64,000 nt of DNA from Halorientalis persicus (GTDB lineage: Archaea; Halobacteriota; Halobacteria; Halobacteriales; Haloarculaceae): NCBI RefSeq assembly GCF_900110215.1, contig NZ_FOCX01000014.1:1-64000 (forward strand), written 5' to 3'. Both the position numbers and the translations under genes were made by a program. The notes under the pieces were generated by a model that did no database searches, was not told the origin of the DNA, and saw only the letters and a program-made list of their open reading frames with translations. How positions within the stretch are numbered: the first letter of the stretch is position 1; every line of letters begins with the position of its first letter. Below, in pieces: positions 8,566 to 17,831 of the stretch.

Positions 8566-10227
8566 ATGAGAAAGATTATAATTTCACTTGTAACGTTTTC
8601 TGTACTCATATCGACCGTCGGAATTGCGCCCACAGCCAGTGCTGATACCAACCCGGGTCCACAAGGAGCCAGTGTAGCTCAGATTAGTCAATCTTCCGGA
8701 CAAGTGATCGGTGAGCCCGATATTTCGATTAGTTCAACAGTCGAAGAATTTAGTCCAGGGACATCATCACAATTCCGACTATCGTTGACTAACCGGGGTA
8801 AAATCAAGCGTGCTGGCCCCTCACGATATCAAAGCCGCGTCACTACTGCTCGCGGTGTCACTATCGAAATTAAAGATGGTAACACACTGTTTGATGTTTC
8901 AACTGGAACAGTTACAGCAGGGAACGTTCCGACAGGAACGGTCCAGACAGATCCGATCTCGATAACTGTACCTGAAAAAGTAGATCCTGGAACGTATACA
9001 ATTCCAGTCGAATACGAGTACGACTATACACGAATCGTCTCGTACGATAGCACCGGCGCGGAATACAATGACTTCACAGAGAGCGTCAGTGGTTCAATCA
9101 CCATTCGTGTCCGCAACCAAGCACAGTTCGAGGTCGTAGAACAGGAGACGACAGCACAGATTGGCGACACGAGCGATATCAGTCTCACCTTAGAAAACAC
9201 GGGAACCCGACCTGCCAGTGATGCGAGTGTGAGTGCCTCTTCTCGGAGCGATGAACTCACCTTTGGGACTGGTTCGGGAAGTTCAACTGCATACGCCGGC
9301 AGTACATGGGAACCGAACGAACGCAAAACCGTGAATTACAGTGTTGCGCTCGCTGATGACGCAACACAACGAGCCTATACACTCAATCTGAACGTCGATT
9401 ACACTGATACGGATGGAATTGATCAGACCTCCCGCACATTGAAAGCGGGAGTGCCGACAGTCTCGGCACAGGAATTCGACGTCGAAAATGTCGAATCTAC
9501 ACTCCGTGTTGCCAGAGAAGGGGGGTTAGAAGCGACGATCGTAAACCAAGGACCCCAGACTATCAGTGCTCCTATTGCTACTCTTCGATCGAACAATCAG
9601 AACCTCAATATCAATAATCCAGAGTTTGCACTCCCCGATCTTGCGCCTGGGGAACAGGCACACGTGAATTATACGGTTGATGTGAGCAGTGCAGCAGATG
9701 CTGCTGTCCAGCAATTCAATTTCGAGATTGCATACGACAACCAAAACGGTGAGCGGCGGACGAGTGACCTAATCCCAGCAAACGCCCGTATCAAGCAACA
9801 GCAAGACCAATTCATTGTCGAACCCGTCAACCAGACAGCAATAGCTGGAGAAGAAACCACTCTGGAACTCAGGGTGACCAACAATGGCGAGAAGCCTCTG
9901 CGTAGTATCGAAGGGAAAGCGTTCCTTGATGATCCACTGAGCAGTAGTGATGATGAAGTGTTCATTGATCGATTAGGGCCTGGAGAAACCACGAATGTTT
10001 CAGTTGCGCTCAGTGTTGGTAGCGGAGCTCTCGAAAAAACCTATCCGTTCTCGATTGACTTCCAGTATGAAATGCCAGATGGCGATACCGAAGTCTCGAA
10101 AACGTACAACGTCCCGATCCAGGTTGAGCAAATCGAAGAGGACGGAGGGCTTCCACTCCCACTGATTGGCGGCGTTGCTGTTCTTGTCTTCGGTGCTGGT
10201 ATTGTCTGGTATACGCGGCGGGAGTAG
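8566..10227 (+). CDS. exported CARDB/COG1361-type protein, RND-linked (module A)
   Basis: A 553-residue protein with a signal peptide (about 1-26, ending TASA). It has four or more CARDB/NEW3-like beta modules; the signature is a repeated 'LAPGEQAHVNYTV' or 'LGPGETTNVSVAL' turn at about 365 and 475. A C-terminal membrane helix (about 528-548) is followed by RRE. COG1361 proteins of this form are predicted to stand outside the membrane on a single anchor. The stop is 27 nt before the RND gene, and the same pair recurs inverted at 19495-15462. A partner or substrate-channelling role for the transporter is an inference. Confidence 0.8.
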   Translation: MRKIIISLVTFSVLISTVGIAPTASADTNPGPQGASVAQISQSSGQVIGEPDISISSTVEEFSPGTSSQFRLSLTNRGKIKRAGPSRYQSRVTTARGVTIEIKDGNTLFDVSTGTVTAGNVPTGTVQTDPISITVPEKVDPGTYTIPVEYEYDYTRIVSYDSTGAEYNDFTESVSGSITIRVRNQAQFEVVEQETTAQIGDTSDISLTLENTGTRPASDASVSASSRSDELTFGTGSGSSTAYAGSTWEPNERKTVNYSVALADDATQRAYTLNLNVDYTDTDGIDQTSRTLKAGVPTVSAQEFDVENVESTLRVAREGGLEATIVNQGPQTISAPIATLRSNNQNLNINNPEFALPDLAPGEQAHVNYTVDVSSAADAAVQQFNFEIAYDNQNGERRTSDLIPANARIKQQQDQFIVEPVNQTAIAGEETTLELRVTNNGEKPLRSIEGKAFLDDPLSSSDDEVFIDRLGPGETTNVSVALSVGSGALEKTYPFSIDFQYEMPDGDTEVSKTYNVPIQVEQIEEDGGLPLPLIGGVAVLVFGAGIVWYTRRE

Positions 10228-10254
10228 AATCAAATAAATTCCGCCACATAATAC

Positions 10255-12714
10255 ATGATTGATTATCAAAAATATATTGAAATAATCGACGACTGGATCG
10301 TCAATCGCGATACCACAGTCGTTGGTATCTTCCTAATTGTGACGCTGCTGCTCTCGGGAGGTCTCGGAATGACGGCTACTGATTCGGGAACGTCACAATT
10401 CACGGAGAATGTTCCAGCACAAGAAGCATTCGATGAGGTGAATGATAATTTCGAGCGACAACCTTTCGAACGTGGGACTGGGAGTACAACCCTCATACAT
10501 AAGAGTAACAATGTCCTCTCGAAGTCCTCTATTCTCGAAATGCTACGGGCCCAGCACCGGCTCAAAGAAGATGACTCTCAGGACGTTGTCGGAACGAACA
10601 GTGTTGCACAGTCAGTTGCGCTAACCGTTGATCCAAACGCCACAACGTTATCTGCTCAAATCGACGCAGTTGAATCTGCTCCGGCATCAGTGGTGAAACA
10701 AGCAGCCCAGCAGACACTCGACGAACGGCCGAGTATCGCTGGATTGCTTAGTAAGGATCTCAATCGACGAGAACCCTCCGCATCAGCAACTATTGCGACC
10801 GTTACTCACCGTGTTGAAGGGACTTCTGATTCTGCAGGTACGCAGGGAACCTCACCACTAACACCGATTCAGCAAGAGGCTGTATTCATTGTTGGATCAA
10901 CAGGCGCTGATATTACGGTCTTTGGCAGTGGGTTGATTTCTGCCGAACTACAGAGTGTCATCAGTGACTCACTGATTCTCGTAATTCCCGCCGCTGTAAT
11001 TCTCATTCTGTTTTTCCTGATCGTCTCCTATCGCGACCCATTTGATCTGTTGATCGGATTGATCTGTCTTGGAATGGCGATACTGTGGACATTTGGGTTC
11101 ATGGGCTGGGCAGGAATCCCATTTACTCAGATGTTGATCGCCGTTCCACCGCTTTTGCTTGCAGTAGGTATTGACTTTGGAATCCATGCCGTCAATCGCT
11201 ACCGCGAAGAACGCGTTCAGGGAACAGAAGTCTCGACATCCATGCGCTTAACGACTGACCAGCTTCTCCCGGCTTTCTTCATCGTAACCGGGACGACAGT
11301 TCTCGGATTCGCTGCCAATGGTGCGAGCGATCTCGCCCCGATCCGTGATTTTGGACTGGTCGCTGCGGTTGGGATCGTCTTTACATTCTTGATCTTTGGT
11401 ATTTTCCTCCCGTCGCTGAAACACTTTATCGACCGCAAACGCGAAAAATACAACCTACCGACATTCAGTATCGCACCGATCGGGTCTGAAGATTCGGCCG
11501 TCGGTCGTGTCTTGACTGTTGGTGTGGGTATTGCTCGGCGAACCCCACATACGTTCTTCGTCGTTGTGTTGCTCTCGACAGCTGTGATGGGTGCCTACGG
11601 AACAGGCGTCGATACCCGCTTCACCACGGAAGACTTCCTACCACCAGAAGAGAATCCCGAATACTTCGAGGAGTTACCAGCATCACTCGCACCCAGCGAG
11701 TACACTGTGACAGATACAATAAACTTCTTAGAAGAGAACTTCGAGAGCAGTGAATCTGATTCTGTCACAATATATATGGAAGGTCCGATGCAGCAAGACT
11801 ACGCATTGGAATCCATCTATAAAGCAAATCAAAACCCACCGGATTCCTTCGTGAGTAATGGCCGACGTGCCAGTGCCACGAGTATTCTTGGTGTCATCAA
11901 CCAGTACGAACGACAGTCACCGGAATTCCGACAGCTCATTCAGGCAAACGACATTGATAACAATGGAATCCCGGACAAGAATTTGCCAGCGATCTACGAC
12001 GAACTCTATGCATCACCGTATGGAGACGAAGCTCGTTCGTATCTAACAGATGACTACTCGAAAGCCCGAATCGTGTATTCAGTCAAATCCGATGCGTCAC
12101 AGGCAGAAGTCACTGCGGATACACGAGAGCTAGCAAACGATATGCGGTTTGAAGCAACAGCGACTGGCAGCGTGGTGGTTCTAAAGGCAGTCTCAGATGT
12201 CATTGCTGAATCTGCGTATATTAGCTTGGCGTTGGCGATACTCGCTTCGGCTGTCTTCCTCGTAATCGCCTATTGGATCATAGAGCAGCGGCCTAGCCTC
12301 GGGATTGCAAATCTAGTGCCGATTCTTGTCACTATTGCAGCACTGGCAGCTACAATGCGGTACCTCGATATTCCGTTCAACGTGCTAACTGGGACGACAC
12401 TGTCAATCGGTATCGGACTGGGTATTGACTACTCAGCACACCTCGTCCATCGATTCTCTGAGGAGTTCCGAGATTCGACAACTCTCTTTGAGGCCCTCTC
12501 AATTGCAGTAAGCGGGACTGGGGGGGCGCTAGCTGGAAGTATGCTCACAACAACTACGGGTACTGGTGTACTCGTACTCGCAATTACACCAATTCTCGGG
12601 CAATTCGGCCTTCTCATTGCCTTGAGTGTCCTGTACTCGTTTGTCGCTTCAGTCGTCATTCTGCCCACAACATTAGTGGTGTGGGATGAGGCACGAGAGG
12701 TGAGTCCGATATGA
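10255..12714 (+). CDS. RND superfamily (HAE3/MMPL-type) transporter, module A
   Basis: A full-length 819-residue transporter with the duplicated RND layout: one helix, an extracytoplasmic domain, and a block of five helices, repeated once. The helix-4 signatures GIDFGIHAVNRYREE (about 305) and GIGLGIDYSAHLVHRFSEE (about 720) mark the HAE3/COG1033 branch, which is powered by ion gradients and in bacteria exports lipids and other hydrophobic compounds. It follows the CARDB-type gene by 27 nt and overlaps the TetR gene by 4 nt (ATGA), so the three form one operon. The substrate is unknown. Confidence 0.88.
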   Translation: MIDYQKYIEIIDDWIVNRDTTVVGIFLIVTLLLSGGLGMTATDSGTSQFTENVPAQEAFDEVNDNFERQPFERGTGSTTLIHKSNNVLSKSSILEMLRAQHRLKEDDSQDVVGTNSVAQSVALTVDPNATTLSAQIDAVESAPASVVKQAAQQTLDERPSIAGLLSKDLNRREPSASATIATVTHRVEGTSDSAGTQGTSPLTPIQQEAVFIVGSTGADITVFGSGLISAELQSVISDSLILVIPAAVILILFFLIVSYRDPFDLLIGLICLGMAILWTFGFMGWAGIPFTQMLIAVPPLLLAVGIDFGIHAVNRYREERVQGTEVSTSMRLTTDQLLPAFFIVTGTTVLGFAANGASDLAPIRDFGLVAAVGIVFTFLIFGIFLPSLKHFIDRKREKYNLPTFSIAPIGSEDSAVGRVLTVGVGIARRTPHTFFVVVLLSTAVMGAYGTGVDTRFTTEDFLPPEENPEYFEELPASLAPSEYTVTDTINFLEENFESSESDSVTIYMEGPMQQDYALESIYKANQNPPDSFVSNGRRASATSILGVINQYERQSPEFRQLIQANDIDNNGIPDKNLPAIYDELYASPYGDEARSYLTDDYSKARIVYSVKSDASQAEVTADTRELANDMRFEATATGSVVVLKAVSDVIAESAYISLALAILASAVFLVIAYWIIEQRPSLGIANLVPILVTIAALAATMRYLDIPFNVLTGTTLSIGIGLGIDYSAHLVHRFSEEFRDSTTLFEALSIAVSGTGGALAGSMLTTTTGTGVLVLAITPILGQFGLLIALSVLYSFVASVVILPTTLVVWDEAREVSPI

Positions 12715-13316
12715 ATGACGACATCCCATTCGAGATCAAATCGACCGGGACAAAAGGACTCATTATAGAATCGGCCTATCGAGCATTGTTAGAGCATGGC
12801 TATGCTGATCTCACCATGCAACAAATTGGCGAAAAATTGCCGAGAAGCACATCCATTATATACACATATTATGACGGGAAAGAGGATCTTCTCTTCGATC
12901 TGCTCCGACATCTGCTGCAATGGCTTGAGCCAGAAGAACCTGTTACAGATGCAGACCCACATGAGCAATTACTCTCACAGATTGGTGTTTTGTTGAATCT
13001 TACAAATGAAAGAGTGGATAGAAATGGACTGGTTACCATTGCTGTACTCCGGGCGAATACACAGCAGAACGTTCGCTTTCAGGAGGAGTTTGAGCGGATA
13101 GATACGGTGTATAAAAACCACTTTTCGACACTCATTGAATTGGGAATCGAAAACGATCGATACCGTACGGTTGATCCAGAGACAGTCGCATCGTACCTCT
13201 ATTCGACAATTCTTGGACAGATCGTGTTATCAGTCACAACTCACGAGAGTGGGGACGCTGCCAGTATTGAACACGAAATAAAGGAGTATATTCGATCACG
13301 GTTGCTTAGGAGTTGA
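12711..13316 (+). CDS. TetR/AcrR-family regulator of RND module A
   Basis: The product is 201 aa, normal for the family. The N-terminal helix-turn-helix is clear at about 20-65 (HGYADLTMQQIGEKL, then YTYYDGKEDLLFDLL). The C-terminal ligand and dimer domain is divergent, so the inducer cannot be guessed. The ATGA overlap with the transporter gene shows co-expression, which fits a local repressor that senses the exported compound. No clear operator palindrome is visible before 8566. Confidence 0.88.
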   Translation: MNDDIPFEIKSTGTKGLIIESAYRALLEHGYADLTMQQIGEKLPRSTSIIYTYYDGKEDLLFDLLRHLLQWLEPEEPVTDADPHEQLLSQIGVLLNLTNERVDRNGLVTIAVLRANTQQNVRFQEEFERIDTVYKNHFSTLIELGIENDRYRTVDPETVASYLYSTILGQIVLSVTTHESGDAASIEHEIKEYIRSRLLRS

Positions 13317-13356
13317 AGAGAACTACCAGTGATACCGTATATCTGCAGACTCGAAG

Positions 13357-13962
13357 TCATTTTTTGAGATAGGGTAGGAACTGGGCTGTCACGATTTCTC
13401 GAATCTGGTCGGGGCTCATCTCTGAGTTTGTAGTGTGTCTATTCAGTATTCCACCAACAATTATCAACAGGAGGTGTTGTGCTGTCAGATGAGCATTTAC
13501 GTCTCGGAATACATTCTCTGCTATCCCATTATTGATAATCTCGACAAACAGATTCCCCAACCAGTGATAGATTTGAGTGAACTGATCGCGGTATAATTGC
13601 TTGTGTGGAGATTGAGACTGAATCTCCAGCAGAGCGGTCTGCATCTGGAAAATCTCTTCGCTAGAAGAATTATCGGGCCCATATAATAGAACATCTACAA
13701 GATCCAACAATTGTTGCTCTGGAGATGAATCTTCGTCGATCTGAATCGTCTCTCTAAATTCAGAGAGAAGATAATTCAAAAATGCTGCGAGAATATCTTC
13801 CTTCGTGTCATAATGGTAATGCAATGCCGCCTTTGATTTACCAAAGTTATCAGCTATTGATTGTATCGTGAGTCCTGCATATCCATGCTGCTGGATTGCA
13901 TCATACGTTGCCTGCATGATCTCCTGTTTAGTGTCGCTAAACCCACTATTATTATCAGTCAT
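13357..13962 (-). CDS. second TetR/AcrR-family regulator
   Basis: This 201-residue TetR protein converges on the first. Its HTH reads HGYAGLTIQSIADNFGKSK followed by the usual HYHYDTKEDIL. It is the same length as the 12711-13316 protein but too different to be a recent copy. It is encoded downstream of the LAGLIDADG-like gene on the same strand (72-nt gap) and lies between the two RND modules, so it may regulate module B, which lacks its own TetR gene; that is an inference. Confidence 0.85.
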   Translation of the reverse strand: MTDNNSGFSDTKQEIMQATYDAIQQHGYAGLTIQSIADNFGKSKAALHYHYDTKEDILAAFLNYLLSEFRETIQIDEDSSPEQQLLDLVDVLLYGPDNSSSEEIFQMQTALLEIQSQSPHKQLYRDQFTQIYHWLGNLFVEIINNGIAENVFRDVNAHLTAQHLLLIIVGGILNRHTTNSEMSPDQIREIVTAQFLPYLKK

Positions 13963-14034
13963 AAAACTCTATTTTACCAGTCATTTGTGGTCGCCCTGAG
14001 TGCATTCCATCTTAAAAATAGCCAGATAAGAATA

Positions 14035-14529
14035 TTAGGAAATGTCCCCCCATTCGTTTTGGAAGAATTCTAGATCGTATTTTGCCCGATTAGCGCGCCC
14101 AACCCGTTCCCGGAATGTCTCAATGTCTTCCATCAAAGAGAGGAACGATTGTTTTTCACGATGATCCCCGTCGTTGAGACGGGGGATAATAGTTTCACAG
14201 AGGAGATCAACCGCATCATCCCGAACAACGAGATACGGAACGACAAGTTGAAGAAAGGTCTGGAGACTATCTCTGCGGCTAACAATAAGCTGATACGAAT
14301 CATAGGTTGTCTCCCGATCAGAGTCAACACGATATGCGATTTCGTGAGCCTCACAAAAGCTAGTTAATAAATCGAGACTCTTTTTTGCAGAAAGCTTGAT
14401 TCGACATTGTGTTTGGATCCCAAAGCCGATGCGACTGTCTGACCTCTTCGCTACCGTAATCACAATACCAGCGTGATTATCAACAAGCCCAGCAATATAC
14501 GGTGTCCGCCAGTCCGAACATTCAACCAT
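14035..14529 (-). CDS. single-motif LAGLIDADG-like protein, degenerate active site
   Basis: A 164-residue protein whose N-terminus reads YIAGLVDNHAGIVITV, an altered LAGLIDADG motif. Downstream segments (SLDLLTSFCEAH, YQLIVSRRDSLQTFLQLVVPYL) match the usual pattern of freestanding haloarchaeal LAGLIDADG proteins. The catalytic acidic residue of the motif is replaced (DADG becomes DNHAG), so cleavage is doubtful; DNA binding may remain, as in WhiA-like regulators. It is not inside an intron or intein here. The next gene downstream is a TetR regulator. Confidence 0.65.
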   Translation of the reverse strand: MVECSDWRTPYIAGLVDNHAGIVITVAKRSDSRIGFGIQTQCRIKLSAKKSLDLLTSFCEAHEIAYRVDSDRETTYDSYQLIVSRRDSLQTFLQLVVPYLVVRDDAVDLLCETIIPRLNDGDHREKQSFLSLMEDIETFRERVGRANRAKYDLEFFQNEWGDIS

Positions 14530-14637
14530 CAGTGCTGAATCATTGCTCCCTTCTGTTTAACTCTTACAGGAGATCGCCGTCACGAACAACGACCCGATAG
14601 CAGGAAGATTATTCAGCGTATCTGATCGCCGTTTGTG

Positions 14638-15459
14638 TCAATCAGAACCATGAATAGCCAGCACTGGGATATCAGTTGTTCGTAGTGTCCGTTCTGTGAC
14701 GCTCCCAAGGAGGTGTCGCTGAAGACCAGTACGGCCGTGGGTCCCCATTACTATTAGATCGGCACCGGTTTCAGCTGCGTATGTGTCGATTTCCTCGTGG
14801 AGGCGACCGCCCACGATGACAGTCGTCGGCGGTTGGCCAGTAGCGTCACGGACCTGAACAGTGGCGTTGTTGACGATCGATTGGCCCTCGCTTTCGTCGC
14901 CGACGTACAAAAGATGAAGTTGTGAGTTACAGGCCTCTGCAAGTGCGGTCGCATGATTCACCGCTGCGTCAGCATAGTCGCTGCCATCAGTTGGTACGAG
15001 TATATTTTCGCACCCAACATTGTGTGATGCAGATGCGTGTGCCGTAAGGACCGGTACAGAGACAGTCCGGATTGTCCGTTCAGCGACGCTGCCTAGCAAG
15101 TGTCGCTGAAGACCAGTGCGGCCGTGGGTCCCCATTGCAACCAAATCTATTTCTTTCTCGGTAACTGCAGTTGCGATAACCTCATATGGAGTCCCCATCT
15201 GAACGTGCCGTTCGACAGTAATATCATACTCAGGATTGATTTGTTCTGTCGCGTCTTTTGCCTGCTCTTGTAGTACCGTCCGTTGATGATCAGCCAAATC
15301 GGAAATATCACCAACGGATGTGATTGGGGATTGCTGTGGATCGACGACCGACAGAACATGGACGGTCGCGTTGAACGCACTTGCGATGCGTCCCGCATGG
15401 GTGCCGGCAACCTGTGCGCTCTCACTACCGTCGGTTGGGACAAGGATTGTGTCATACAT
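14638..15459 (-). CDS. tandem-domain universal stress protein
   Basis: Two UspA domains fill the 273 residues (about 1-140 and 147-273). Each keeps the ATP-binding pattern G-2x-G-9x-G-S in GTHGRTGLQRHLLGS. The two copies of that loop are identical in protein and nearly identical in DNA, which suggests internal gene conversion. The start is 2 nt after the RND stop, so it belongs to the module B operon. In module A the equivalent slot holds a TetR gene. The protein is presumably a cytoplasmic stress or energy sensor linked to transport. Confidence 0.9.
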   Translation of the reverse strand: MYDTILVPTDGSESAQVAGTHAGRIASAFNATVHVLSVVDPQQSPITSVGDISDLADHQRTVLQEQAKDATEQINPEYDITVERHVQMGTPYEVIATAVTEKEIDLVAMGTHGRTGLQRHLLGSVAERTIRTVSVPVLTAHASASHNVGCENILVPTDGSDYADAAVNHATALAEACNSQLHLLYVGDESEGQSIVNNATVQVRDATGQPPTTVIVGGRLHEEIDTYAAETGADLIVMGTHGRTGLQRHLLGSVTERTLRTTDIPVLAIHGSD

Positions 15460-15461
15460 AG

Positions 15462-17828
15462 TTAATCACCTCTTGTGGCATCCGGCCTGTTGGCAGTAGC
15501 CTCAGTAGCTGAAATACCAAGCGATGGTCCGAGGCTGAGTACCGCCGGTAAGATGGTGAAAGCCGTTGCGAGCGACATACCAATAGCGAGAACAGTTGTC
15601 GTGCCGAAATTCGCGAGAACGGGGAATCGCGACAGTATTAGAACACCAAAGCCGAAGATAGTAGTGAAACTCGACCCGACAATCGGACGAGAGAGTTTCG
15701 AGACGGCTGTCGCGGCCGCACCAACCGCTGTTTGACCGTTTGTCTCAATCTCGTACTCATAGCGTTCGAACACATGGATACCGTAGTCGACACCGATACC
15801 GAGCGTGAGCGATGACATTGTGATGGTCAGTGGATTCCACGGGATACCGAGGAGATGCATCCATCCAGTCACCAACAGGGCAGCGCTCCCGGCCACGCTC
15901 GTAATAAGTGCAGCGGCGATACGCCAAGATAGAAACACCAGTGACAGCAATATAAGCCCCAGTGAAAACGATAGTAGCGTCATGGGTGTCAAGCCGGCAG
16001 TGACGTTTTCAATAACGTTCCGGTTGAGGACCGGTTTACCCGTTACACTCAATTCCTCGGCGGTAGTAAGCGTCGCGTCAGCGTTGGAATTAAACTCCGA
16101 GATGAGCGTCCGGACGGATTCTCCTTCGATGTCGTCAACGTAAAATGTCAAGAGCATCGTACTCGGATTCTCGGCAGGTGGTTGGATGCTCGTTACTCCA
16201 GCCTCGGTACTCTGTCTTGAGATGAGTCGGTCCAATTTTGCGTTGTCGTTCGGTATTCGCCCATCGTTTCGAACCCGTATTGCGGATACGGGACTTTGGA
16301 CTGCGTTGACCTGGTCGTTCGCCAGCATCAGGCGCTGATAGGCCGCGATATCGCGGAACGTCTCGGAAGTGTACGGTTGGTCAGTCTTGACCATTACATA
16401 CACGACCTTGGGACTGTCGACAGTGTCAGATAAGCGGTCCATATCGTTTTTCGCATCGAGATTCTGCGGCCAGAAGTCCATCATCTCCTGCCGTGGCTCA
16501 ACCTGCGGGTAGGCATATGCACCGCCAGTGACGAGTAACAATGCGATCAGGAGTGTCAACAGGGGCTTGCCTCCGGTCACGACTTGCGTAAGGCGATAGA
16601 CACCGGCTTCTAACCAATCATCGCTGCGGGCCGTTTCGCCGGTAGCTTCAAGCGACTCATGACTTCCCTGATCATAGCGGACGAGGAGAGCGGGCAGAAG
16701 AGTTACTGACAGCACCATCGCCGCGAAGACGGCAATAGCACTCGTAACACCAAACTGCCTGACCGGAGGTACCGCGGACACGAGCAGTGAACCGAGGCCG
16801 ACGACGGTCGTTCCCATGGCGATGAGTAATGCACGCCCGGTAGTCTGTGCAGCCACGCCCGCCGCATCCAGAGGGGGAACACCAGCGCGGCGTTCCTCAA
16901 CGTACCGCGAGTGGATCTGGAGACCGTAGTCGATGCCGAGGCCGAGCGCGATGGGCATGACACCGAGCATGATGGCGTTGAAATCGTACCCCAACAGCCC
17001 CATCGCGCCCATCATATAGACGAGGGCTGTCAGCGCGGTTCCAAGCGGTAACAGAACGTGCCAACCCTGCTCAACTTTGTCGCGCATGACGACGTAGATC
17101 ACGCCGAAAATAAGCGCAAATGCGCCAGCGAACAGCGCGATCATCTCTGGGAGCATCAACCCGAACGCGGCATTCTCAAACACCGGTTGGCCAGTAATAG
17201 TCGTCGACATCCCTGGTGGAAGCGACGCCAGTGCCGTCTCGTCGCGCACTTCGCTATAGACAATATCAGAGCCGCGTTGTGGGAGAAAGTTTCCCCGCTC
17301 GAACCGATCGACGCTTCCGTACGTCGCAAGAACGATCGTCGTTCCGTGCTCGGGCACCATACGCGCAACCATCGCTGCACCTGCTTCGCTCTGCTCTCGC
17401 ACTTGATCGATGGCTCGACGTACGCCGGCTTCAGTCTCCGGAATTTCGCCGTCGTTACCCGATCTGATAATATCAGCAATCGAGGTGACCTGCGTGATAC
17501 CGTCGACGTTTGTGCGGTAGCGATAGTCGAGGCGGTCGATAGCTCGGATCGTTTCGGGATCGTAAAGCCGGTCCGACTTGACAACGACGAATACGTTGTT
17601 GCCGACGCCGAAGTCCTCTTTGACGGTTTCCCAGTTGTCGGCTGTTTGTGAGTCGTCGTCAATATACAGAGTCATTCCCATGCTCATCTGGACGCCGCTT
17701 AGGCCGACGCCCAGCGAAACAAGCGCCGTCACAAGTACGACAGCAAACACCTGTCGCTGGTGGACTGCAGCGTACCGGCCAGTTGCTTCGAGGCCGTCGC
17801 GGACGGCGCGTCCGAGCGTTGTTGTCAT
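15462..17828 (-). CDS. RND superfamily (HAE3/MMPL-type) transporter, module B
   Basis: A 788-residue RND protein with the same duplicated plan as module A. The helix-4 motifs are GLGIDYGLQIHSRYVEE (about 300) and GIGVDYGIHVFERYEYE (about 705), and large extracytoplasmic domains follow helix 1 and helix 7. It is clearly a paralogue rather than a recent copy of 10255-12714: sequence similarity is confined to the helices. It starts 3 nt after the CARDB-type gene stop and ends 2 nt before the Usp gene. It appears intact even though its CARDB partner gene is frameshifted. Confidence 0.88.
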   Translation of the reverse strand: MTTTLGRAVRDGLEATGRYAAVHQRQVFAVVLVTALVSLGVGLSGVQMSMGMTLYIDDDSQTADNWETVKEDFGVGNNVFVVVKSDRLYDPETIRAIDRLDYRYRTNVDGITQVTSIADIIRSGNDGEIPETEAGVRRAIDQVREQSEAGAAMVARMVPEHGTTIVLATYGSVDRFERGNFLPQRGSDIVYSEVRDETALASLPPGMSTTITGQPVFENAAFGLMLPEMIALFAGAFALIFGVIYVVMRDKVEQGWHVLLPLGTALTALVYMMGAMGLLGYDFNAIMLGVMPIALGLGIDYGLQIHSRYVEERRAGVPPLDAAGVAAQTTGRALLIAMGTTVVGLGSLLVSAVPPVRQFGVTSAIAVFAAMVLSVTLLPALLVRYDQGSHESLEATGETARSDDWLEAGVYRLTQVVTGGKPLLTLLIALLLVTGGAYAYPQVEPRQEMMDFWPQNLDAKNDMDRLSDTVDSPKVVYVMVKTDQPYTSETFRDIAAYQRLMLANDQVNAVQSPVSAIRVRNDGRIPNDNAKLDRLISRQSTEAGVTSIQPPAENPSTMLLTFYVDDIEGESVRTLISEFNSNADATLTTAEELSVTGKPVLNRNVIENVTAGLTPMTLLSFSLGLILLSLVFLSWRIAAALITSVAGSAALLVTGWMHLLGIPWNPLTITMSSLTLGIGVDYGIHVFERYEYEIETNGQTAVGAAATAVSKLSRPIVGSSFTTIFGFGVLILSRFPVLANFGTTTVLAIGMSLATAFTILPAVLSLGPSLGISATEATANRPDATRGD

Positions 17829-17831
17829 GGG

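Noticed and set aside
13748-13767. TCTCTCT/AGAGAGA inverted pair inside the second TetR gene
   Set aside because: Explained by the codons of the protein; single hairpin with a 6-nt loop, unlike the paired inserts, and no extra residues relative to the family.
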